A DNA stretch of 64,000 nt from Hirundichthys speculiger. Taxonomy: Eukaryota; Chordata; Actinopteri; Beloniformes; Exocoetidae. How positions within the stretch are numbered: the stretch's first letter is position 1; the number at the start of each line of letters is the position of its first letter. A program made the translations under genes and the position numbers. Below, in pieces: positions 56,601 to 64,000 of this stretch. Location of the stretch: positions 1,513,001 through 1,577,000 of the forward strand of contig JAGFBZ010001170.1 in NCBI GenBank assembly GCA_018398805.1, read 5' to 3'. Under the pieces are notes generated by a model. It searched no databases. It saw only the letters and a list, made by a program, of their open reading frames with translations, and was not told where the DNA came from.

Positions 56601-59600
56601 TATTAACTTTGAAAAAATCCGTAATTTAAAATACTGAAACAGAACAGCAAGTTTTTTCATTTCATACATGAAACAAAAATTAGCTGGTTTAAAAAATTAA
56701 AGGAAATTTTTTTTATTCAACATGACGTGTAGCATAATGTTTTTCAACACAATGCAGTTAAAAAAAGAAATGTTAAGATTGTTAAATAAAATTATCATTC
56801 AAACAGTCAAACACTTCTGCTCTTGTGGTGTTATTTTTATTTTTATGGGACAGAAACTGTAGGTTTTTCTTTGTGCCTCCGATCTCATTTGGCTGTAGCT
56901 AACAAACGGTTAAATTGGGGGTAAAAAAGGGCAGTTGATGAAATTATGTAATGCGATTACTGACTGGAGGAGAGGAAACAAAAGAGGCTCAAATTTAGTG
57001 CATCCTTTCTTCAAGTGCTTTTCGTTTGCCAAACCATTCTCCTGATGTGAATTTAAAGTCTGTCAGTGTGTGGCAGTGGTCGGGCTCTTTAGCACTTAAA
57101 GCCAGCTTACGCAAGATGCAGTTGAATATTAAAGAACTCGTAAATTGACATAAAATGCACTGCTGATGCAAATATATGCATGTTGACGCACAGATACTTT
57201 AAAACTGAGGGGAAATCCTGTTTGTGGATGGGAACCAGTGAGCAGAGGGGCATTCTGGCTCCTGGTCCTCTGAGTCATGATAACTTTCTCAGAGTTGTTC
57301 CCATGACAGTCGAAGCTTTGAGCACAAGCCATGAATTTGCAGAGGCTTCATCTCTCACTGTGTCATCTGCAGAAGCGACATGAGAGATTTAGATGTATAG
57401 TGCCTGTTGGAGGGACCGGGAGTTTTGCCTATAGCTTAAAGTGCTTTTTGATTATATTAGCTGCCAGGTTTGCAGGTTGAGCTGCAGTGGAGTCGTATTA
57501 TCTGTGATGCCAGCAGAAAACAAAAAGGGCCCATGTGTGAGCCGGTTTTCAATAAACCTGGCTCTTTAGAAAATGCAGCCCTCGGTTTGGCTTCATCGCC
57601 ACACTGTTACTTCTTCAGCCCTCATGGCTTTTACTGTGCTTTACTCATCTTTACTAAGCTTCTTTAAGTCCATATAATTTTCTCATTTGTGCCTTATTTA
57701 TAATGAAATGTTGCACTGAACAAATGAGATGTTTTAACTTTTGTAGGTCAAAGGGAAAGGTAATTTATGGAAACCCTGCAGAATCACGGAGCCAGCTCTG
57801 GGAAAGCATTAGTTAATGTGAAGTTTCACACAAATCCACCATGGTAATGTCCTCGTGTGCCTTGTATGCGAGGGCAACACTTAAATCACTGTCTGCAGCT
57901 GGAAGGGGAATGCCAACCCTGAGGACAGGAGGCTCCGTCAGCCCAGGCCATTAGACAGCCCATTCAGGTTGTTTAAAAATGCATCATTTCAACATCGTCT
58001 CCTCCAGATAACTTAGGGCGAGTGATTGATAGAAGTGCCTTCACCTTAAAACCCCTCTGTCGCTTTTGAGGAACATTTAAAAGGAGAGTCCTCTTTAAAG
58101 TCAGTGACGCCATGTGAATTTGAACTGTGCACCTATCACATATCATCCTGCCAATAATATAAGAGGAACACAACTGTCTCTCAAACTAACTTTATTAGCC
58201 AATCAGAACAGGGTGGGTTTTGGAAAAATGTGCTTCAACTGAGTCCAATATTGCATAGATGCTCGATTGCCTGAGCAGAGGGACGTATCGTCAGAAAGTA
58301 GGATGAAGAGTTAAATTATGAATCCTGGGGAAGATGCCCTCCTAATTGATAAAGGATTTAAAAAATGGTGCTGGCTGTGGATAGAAGAGAGAGGGAAAGA
58401 CGATTAGCCTTTTGGTAGCTGGTGTAAGAAGTTAAGAGAAGCAGGTGCTTCTGCACTTTGTGCTCCAGAAAGCTTTGTATATGCAACTCACTATAAAAAA
58501 GTGCCACCACGTTACAAATCAGAGCTGCTCATACAGCAGCTGTTTGGACTCTACAACAGTGGTTCTCAAACTTTTAATACTGCGAAACCACCTGAGAAAC
58601 TGTTCAGCTCTCTGAGTACCACCATGATGACCAATTTAAAAATAGAGCCATCTATGCCTTCTCAATTAGCTTTAAATACACAGGAGAGATGTTTATTCCT
58701 TACTGTGGTTATTTATTACCTGAATTGTTACTTTACTGAATCAGACATTTACAACTCTGTCCAACAATTCTCACATACTCAGACTCTCATACAGAGCAAA
58801 ATAAACACTCAAAAATTGTTACATCTGCACTGCAATTGAATATGCAACAAATATTTCTTTTAAAAGACACAATTATAATTATCTCAAGCTACCACTTTTC
58901 GTTTGAAACGTATTTATAATGCATTGTATGTTTCCGATGTTTTTTTTTTTAAGTAAAAATGTGGAAAGTCATGACGTTCCCCGTACCACCAGAGAGCGCC
59001 CGCGTAGCACTAGTGGTACGCGTACCACAGTTTGCGCACCTCTGCTCTACAACACACAACACTGTTAGCAGTAGCAACCACCAAAGCTGGTGTACCAGCA
59101 TCAGTGACTGAACATGTGTGGAACTTGAAAAGACGAGTGTGCACGTTCATGACAGAGCATGATTTCTAATTCAAGCTCTCCTAACCTCTGGTAAATTTAT
59201 GCAAAGAAATAGCTGAAGACAAAATAGCTCTGACAAAACTGTTGATTTCTGATCAACATGCGGCTATTTGAACCCACATGAAATGATTAAAAAAAAAAAA
59301 AAATAGTTTAATGTTTTGGTTGTTAATTGAATAGTTATTGATATATTTTCTATTTTTTGTAAATTACCTAGAATTTAATTTACCATAATTTCTTTTGAGC
59401 AAATGAATTATGGAAATGTTGCCATATAGAATTCCAGTATTATCTACAGTTCACTGTTGCACTTTATCTTTATACAAAATGAAATAGCACAAATGGAGCA
59501 TAATATTTGGAGTTTGTCATGAACCCTCCACTGAATGGTTGTGAATCAGCTTTTATCCTGCCTGACTGAATTTCCCTTATACCATGTCACCTTGTGACTG

Positions 59601-60497
59601 TAGGTCATCTTGTAAGCTGACAAGGACAAAGTTTAGCAGCAAATCTTGATATCAATAATATCCTAAATGCTACGTGTCCTAACTACCATGTTGTAGTAAC
59701 AACCCTCACTTCCGCCACACACACGCACACACAAAAGTTCAGGCTCAGGACATTTTTTTTTGCTATAATTCCCTGCAAAGCTTACGGCACAGATCTGAAT
59801 ATGGAAACTGGAGATCACAGTGTTGATGGCAGTTTAGTTAGTTGTCTGTGAGATTTTACATGTGTGCCGTCATAAATTATGAGCTGTTCGATTCCACCCA
59901 TGCAGCAGCTGCAAAGCTTGTTTGCACATGACATCATTCAGCTTCAGTTAGTCAAGAACTGAAAGAAAATATAAACAATAAAAGACAGATTTATTTTCTT
60001 TGTTGATATCAGAAGTTTGGCCTGTTTTTTTTAAAGACTACAGAGAGATGGATGTGACACTTGACTTAAATATAAATAAAAACTTAAAAAAAAAAAAAAA
60101 AGGAAAGATGTTCTTGGAAACCAGTTAATATCTTTTGCTCTGTCTCTCGGATCTCTGCCAGTCCTGCCTGGACTCGCTGAGGGATATTTTGGATGTAGTG
60201 AAGGACTTGTTTTCCTTCATGCCTTTCCATGCGTTTACTGTCTGCTGCTCCTCAGCTGCAGCTCACCCAGAGCTGCTGTTCACACTGTTCACTTCCTCTG
60301 AAGAATCAAACTGATACTGATCTCTGTAGAACTTTCTAGATAAGAGGTGTGCTGCATGTTACATCAATGTACTTTGTTTTTATCTTTTGCAGGTAATGGG
60401 CGGCTCTGGGCGCTTGTACACTTGCTTCCTGTCTTGTCACTACTGCCCATGTCCGGCTTTCGCCTACACTGTTCTTCGCAGAAATGAAGGCCTGCTT
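46243..60497 (+). CDS. zswim7: zswim7 (SWS1), SWIM-type zinc finger protein, 3' end missing
   Basis: Four exons (46243-46318, 47570-47591, 48995-49097, 60393-60497) splice in phase to about 101 residues: MRSYLPTVAEQLFRDIQ, IPDDLLIALKFVFGSCALQ, ALDLVDQRSVTCLSSPSG and YTCFLSCHYCPCPAFAYTVL. This aligns from memory with vertebrate ZSWIM7 (about 140 residues). CPC supplies the first two ligands of the CxCx(n)CxH SWIM motif. The CKH part and C-terminus should be on a fifth exon beyond 64000. Known: ZSWIM7 pairs with SWSAP1 in the Shu complex that promotes RAD51 filament assembly in homologous recombination and meiosis. It sits about 2.9 kb downstream of the ncor1 stop, same strand. Confidence 0.93.
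46319..48994 (+). other. zswim7 introns 1 and 2
   Basis: AT-rich. Contains a T-rich low-complexity tract (47022-47059) and, at about 48600-48645, a diverged minus-strand copy of the LINE tail (GGGTACAGCCTGGGTGGGTC). Nothing else recognised. Confidence 0.5.
47570..47591 (+). CDS. zswim7: zswim7 exon 2 (22-nt microexon)
   Basis: Only 22 bp between ttttttcag and gtaagt. Encodes IPDDLLI plus two bases of Ala, matching the IPDEYLLSL position of mammalian ZSWIM7. Phase is needed to link exons 1 and 3. Confidence 0.88.
48995..49097 (+). CDS. zswim7: zswim7 exon 3
   Basis: 103 bp. Encodes LKFVFGSCALQALDLVDQRS and VTCLSSPSGRKAFQ, phase 0 before gtctgt. Nearly identical to the family sequence FGSSATQALDLVDRQSIT. 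Confidence 0.94.
49987..50507 (-). pseudogene. hAT/ZBED-type transposase pseudogene
   Basis: The minus strand reads a BED finger SVWDNFDRKGEEVI-stop-KICG, then LKYSRSTSTMQYHLRNKHP, followed by EGFQELMGYIEPNYQIPSRP, HTADNLTAKLVDAVE and, in another frame, GKVSACVHDNARIIVAAN with the DN of the hAT catalytic domain. The first zinc-ligand Cys codon is TGA (50463-50465). The usual TTDGWTS region is missing between KTRLA and HTADN. Not functional. Confidence 0.8.
50608..50675 (+). repeat. (AGAT)n microsatellite
   Basis: About 17 uninterrupted AGAT units, followed by GACTTTATTACGGATTCAAG, the type of junction seen at fish LINE 3' ends. Confidence 0.95.
51080..51410 (-). repeat. unclassified interspersed repeat, copy B
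   Basis: Reverse complement resembles copy A at 20270-20690 across at least 300 bp with small gaps. Its right end GGGTAGCGGGTGGTCT corresponds to one arm of the copy A palindrome. Confidence 0.7.
52862..53619 (+). mobile_element. poly-A-tailed retroinsertion with 14-bp target duplication
   Basis: GGATTTGACTCTCT occurs at 52848-52861 and again at 53620-53633, directly after a 13-A tail. This is the signature of LINE-machinery insertion. The insert is 758 bp; its first 300 bp are strikingly G-rich on this strand, then it becomes AT-rich. No intact protein; a 5'-truncated LINE is the likeliest identity, a retrocopied transcript is possible. Confidence 0.8.
53850..54110. repeat. dispersed teleost repeat fragment
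   Basis: AAGGCACCGATGCAACCTCA and GTCACAGAGCCTGGCTTTTG resemble a repeat recurrent in fish genomes. Class not assigned. Confidence 0.4.
54111..58548 (+). other. zswim7 intron 3, unique-looking part
   Basis: AT-rich intron without recognised repeats or exons on either strand; only homopolymer runs (for example 54188-54206, 56440-56455). Confidence 0.5.
58557..59044. mobile_element. hAT-type MITE with perfect 8-bp target duplication
   Basis: 488-bp element with ends CAGTGGTTCTCAAACT and AGTTTGCGCACCTCTG (imperfect TIRs), flanked by CTCTACAA at 58549-58556 and 59045-59052. The 8-bp duplication and CAGTGGTTCTCAA end are diagnostic of hAT elements. No transposase. Confidence 0.9.
60393..60497 (+). 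CDS. zswim7: zswim7 exon 4 (first half of SWIM motif)
   Basis: 105 bp, phase 0 at both ends, after an 11.3-kb intron. Encodes VMGGSGRLYTCFLSCHYCPC and PAFAYTVLRRNEGLL. Contains the Cys-x-Cys pair of the SWIM finger; the Cys-x-His pair should open the next exon. Confidence 0.94.
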
Positions 60498-60653
60498 GTG
60501 AGTCTCACACAAACTGTTACTTTTTTAATGTAAAGTTACAAATCATGCCGTACTCCGATATCTCTTCAGTTTCCGCTGTATGTATGGGGTGTGGCTGTGA
60601 ACGTTTTTCTGTCCTTTAGCTAAATTAAATCAGGTTACTGTAACAGCGAAGTA

Positions 60654-61081
60654 CAGGATTATTCGTGGGGGTTACGTTCCCTCCTCCCCCCGCCAATCCC
60701 AAAAATCCACCAATCATTGATGCAGTTTTGTACTGTACAGCACAGTACTACTTACCTAATAATAGTAATGATAATAATAATAATTATACTTGTTTAGGTT
60801 TTTGTCCAGCTCTCCCAAGGTAATTAAAGAAATTATGTACTGTATCATCTCTCTCTTTTCTATTTTTTTATTTTATATTAACTGACATTGTTATTTTAAA
60901 ATTATTAACCAATTAGGGTGAATGTGGGCATTTTTCTGCTTAAAAAAATAGTCTAAGAAATTCATGAAATTACCGGGGGTTACCATAAATTCAAATATAT
61001 TATGAAAAAGAACTTTGAGAGCAAAATCCTCGAGTATGGGGGACCACGACTGGTGAACCGCGGATGGACAGGGGTACACTG
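60654..61081 (-). mobile_element. Tigger-like DNA transposon, copy 2
   Basis: Reverse-orientation relative of 31040-31526. Right end GGGGTACACTG is followed by TA, left end CAGGATTATTCG is preceded by TA. Contains the same central AAT repeat and ACTGACATTGTTATTTTAAA segment. Lies 156 bp after zswim7 exon 4. Confidence 0.82.
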
Positions 61082-61099
61082 TACTGAATATTTGTTCAG

Positions 61100-62189
61100 T
61101 TGTAGCAGCTGTTTAGAAGAATGTAGACTGTGGAAAAAATGCTTTAAAAACAGCCAGAATCATGGAGCTGGCTCCATACGTCTACAGAAGTCCAAAAAAA
61201 TGATTAAACCCAGTGCACTGAAAGTCTGAAGAACTTGTTAAACTTTTATGTAGCTAATTTTAAAGTGAAAGGGGCACGCTGCCCTTCCTGTGTGGAAAGT
61301 ACAGCCTTGAGGGTATAAAAATTAAAGTATACAAATACATAAAATGACTTTTTTTGTGCTTGAGAACAGAACTTTTTATGTGTCTGAACCAACTGTAATT
61401 TCAAAAGCTCACATGTAGCACAGTCCTGTCCGTTGGATGGGGTCCGAGTCTGAAATGATGGCACCCGTGAGCCCTTTTATCTTTTTCATTTTAACACGAA
61501 CTCAAATGTTATCAGATTTATGAGCAGGACCTTGGTGTGCAGCAGAAAACACCAACTAATGAGATGGAAATACTGCACCTGGTCATTTAGTTTTTGAGTA
61601 AGATTTCTAATCTGTAAACGACCTCAGAGATGTGATATGTTTGACATTTCCTGCATTGACAAAGTTTCCTATTTTGTGATAGACTAGATTGCTAATGTCA
61701 GCTAGATTTCCTGACAGCTCTCATTTGTAATTGATAGTGTAACTGAGAATTTATTGTTCCTCCAGTGATGATGACACTCTGGCTTAGCTGCGTCAAAACA
61801 GGCCTAAGTTAAGATGCTATCGAAACAATGCGTGATAGTACAGATTAGAAGTAAACTGGTTTGCAGTCCTTTCTCTAAGTATTGAGGCCTCTTACCTAAA
61901 ATGAAATCCCTCTTTACAAACTGCACCTATAATGATGTGTTTGGAAGTTTTCTAATGAACATTATCTCAGCCAGTGTGAGAGATGGGTCACCAAGACTTC
62001 CTTTGTGACCTTGGGTGTTATTTCCTGCCTCGCTCTGTGTTAGTCAGGTGCTCCAGTGGAGGGTAAAAACTCTTGATCATCAAATGGAAGTCCAAACTCG
62101 AAGGTTTTGAAACCTTTTGCATCCTCAAGAACAAGTCTTTTTCTCAGCTCCTCAGATATCTCCTTTTTTTTTTGTTATCATAGACTTCC
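61100..62189 (+). other. zswim7 intron 4, nothing recognised
   Basis: AT-rich intron sequence downstream of exon 4. The expected exon opening with Cys-Lys-His was looked for and not found. Confidence 0.5.
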
Positions 62190-64000
62190 ACAAATATGTT
62201 ATGAAGAGCAAACCGTATTGCATCCAGTTACTAGACCCAAACAAGTTTTTCACCGTTTCATTATTTATTTGACAAAAATAAAACCAGAAGGAAAAATAAT
62301 GTGCTCTCCTAAATCAGTAGCATGTAGAACCTCCTTTAGCAGTTATAACATGAAGTAGTCATTTTTCTTTTAAACTTCAGTCTCTCATGGTGATCTTCTA
62401 ACAGCGGCTGGGATCGTATGTGGAGGAATTTTGACCTATTCTCTTTTACATCACTGCTTCAGTTTTTTAAAGTTGAAGTTTTGAAGCTGAGAAGATTCTG
62501 CCGCAGCATTTTAATCGGTTCAAGGTAGGGGTGCTCCGATCAGGGTTTTTGGGGCCGATCACCGAAATCAATATCGGCCGATCTGATACCGATCACCGAT
62601 CGTATTTATTTCCCTTTGTTTCTTGCTGTCTTAGATCTTTTCGACTTGAAAATTGTGGACATGCGCCCCCTAGTGGCGCAGACATAACTGGAGTGTGCGG
62701 TGCTCCACCTTAGTAACCCAAACACAGCAGCGTGGAGCATCTGTTACTGATAACGCAGACATGTCTTGGATTGATGATGTTAGGCAGTGGCCTCAGTTAC
62801 AGATGAAGGTAGTTTATCGCTGTTTTTAATGATTGGTTATGGAAATAGCATGATCTATTCCCATAATCAAACACTAAAAACTGTGGAACGCTGCAATGTT
62901 GGCTATAACTAATGTCAACAAGCCATAAAGATTATGCTACTGTGACGTTAACGCTAGCGGTAAATTAGGCTATGTGTTAATGTTATATTTAATTTATTTA
63001 ATCATTCTCCTAAGTCATTCATTCATTCATTGATTTATAGGCTTGTGCTAGTGCCGAGGGCTACAGCGTCATACTGCTGTTCTTTCGGCCAGAATCGTCC
63101 GGGACTCTCAGCGAGACTATGAGTAGTACGAGATTGAATGTTAACGAAAACTCACCCGGCTGTATTCATTTGGAACAAAGTCCTTTCTGTTGATATTTTT
63201 CACCCACGTCTTCCTAACTTCTTGGTTGTCGGTGCGCCCAGGAAATCGGTGCAAACTGTATGGCTGCAAACAAGGCAGTCTTCGTGCAGTAAAGGCTTGT
63301 GTATTTCATACTTTCTTCTTCCATTGTTGAATTTTCACGCCATTGTTGGCACAGTTTATGACGGAACGTGTATTCCCACTCGACCGACTCGACATTATAA
63401 AAATATATATTTGTAGAAAGAGAAAAACACTGGTTAATCTGCGAGCCGGTGAGAGTGTCGCTCTGTAGCACAACCCAGCAATGGCGGACGGGTACTTCCG
63501 GGGGGCTGGCCCGAAAAGGTCTATACACAGTGTATGCGCACGAGAATAGAGCGTTTTTGATCGGCTCTTTTGATCGGCTTTAATGACAATTCTGACCGAT
63601 CCCGATCATATGCATATCGGCCGATCCGATCAGGTCACCGATCGATCGGAGCACCCCTAGTTCAAGGACTTTGACTTGGCCATTTCAAATTCTTTTAGTC
63701 TTTAGCCATTCTGGTGTTGATGTGCTATTTTGCTACAGATTATTGTCCTGTTGTGTGGCTCTTTTTTGATCAGTCTTTAGCTGTCAAGCAGGTTTGGCTC
63801 TAAAATGCTCTGGTGTACAGAGGAATTCATGGCTGACTAAATGACTGGAAAGTCCTGTGGCTGAAAAACAAACCCAAATCATATCACAATTCCACTTTGA
63901 TCTCATCTGTCCTTGTTTCAGATGTTTTTCAGACCTTAGTCATGTTTCCATGTGCTTTTTAGACAGAGGAGTCTTTCTCCCGGGAACCCTTCCAGACAAA
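62190..64000 (-). pseudogene. Tc1-like transposase relic, interrupted by a hAT element
   Basis: Minus strand, 63668-64000: TDEIKVEL, then MIWVCFSATG, then MNSSVHQSILE and QDNN fragments, matching the TDETKVE, GGGSVMIWGCF, MNSSVYQSIL and QQDNDPKH landmarks of Tc1 transposases. About 45 codons between the first two are deleted. Minus strand 62190-62517: EPIKMLRQNLL and a 3' tail with TCAAAATTCCTCCACA and TAAATAAATAATGAAACGGT. Many stops; continues past the window edge. Confidence 0.75.
62526..63659. mobile_element. hAT element inserted in Tc1 relic
   Basis: Ends TAGGGGTGCTCCGATC and GATCGGAGCACCCCTA are perfect 16-bp inverted repeats with further GATCGGCCGAT palindromes inside. Flanked by GTTCAAGG at 62518-62525 and 63660-63667, an exact 8-bp duplication. 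1,134 bp; no recognisable transposase frame, so non-autonomous. Confidence 0.92.

Overview
The window is vertebrate nuclear DNA, almost certainly from a ray-finned (teleost) fish. It holds a spliced, intron-rich gene whose exons translate into the nuclear receptor corepressor NCOR1. A second gene, zswim7, follows on the same strand. The introns carry repeat families typical of fish genomes: hAT and Tc1/mariner elements, LINE and SINE fragments, and a THAP-domain relic. I see no operons, phage, CRISPR arrays or bacterial-type genes. Protein identities come from recall of the NCOR1 and ZSWIM7 families, not from a database search.

Layout. Positions 1-504 are intron. From 505 to 43372, 41 coding exons of ncor1 (+ strand, 5' end outside the window) can be chained with AG/GT borders and matching phases. 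They encode about 2,170 residues: the end of the N-terminal repression region, SANT1/DAD (HDAC3 activation), an acidic-basic linker, SANT2, the long Pro/Ser-rich middle with repeated GSI-x-Q-GTP motifs and the BCL6-binding motif, and the three C-terminal CoRNR boxes that bind unliganded nuclear receptors. The last exon carries an apparent one-base insertion near 43228-43234. Read literally, it destroys the conserved [10 protein letters not shown]-terminus. A roughly 2.1-kb 3'UTR follows.

From 46243 onward lie four exons of zswim7, a SWIM zinc-finger subunit of the RAD51-regulating Shu complex. An ETS-type motif sits just upstream. The exon carrying the end of the SWIM motif lies beyond 64000. 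Vertebrate genomes commonly keep ncor1 and zswim7 close together, with ttc19 between them. No ttc19 exon was recognised here.

Non-coding DNA. The introns at 4841-7741, 19144-24629, 30464-32907 and 49098-60392, and the tail after 60498, are the repeat-rich parts. Best-supported mobile elements are: a hAT MITE with a perfect 8-bp target duplication (58557-59044); another hAT inserted into an older Tc1-like transposase relic (62526-63659); two oppositely oriented copies of a Tigger-like element (31040-31526 and 60654-61081); two TA-flanked MITEs (22075-22372, 22662-23027); a poly-A-tailed retroinsertion with a 14-bp target duplication (52862-53619); and a decayed BED-finger hAT transposase (49987-50507). 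Two structural curiosities are a perfect 71-nt palindrome at 20353-20423 and a duplicated/inverted block that abuts a splice acceptor at 34078-34326.

I found no convincing new biological system. The most valuable points are the ncor1 frameshift, the template-switch-like rearrangement at a splice site, and the nested transposon history.
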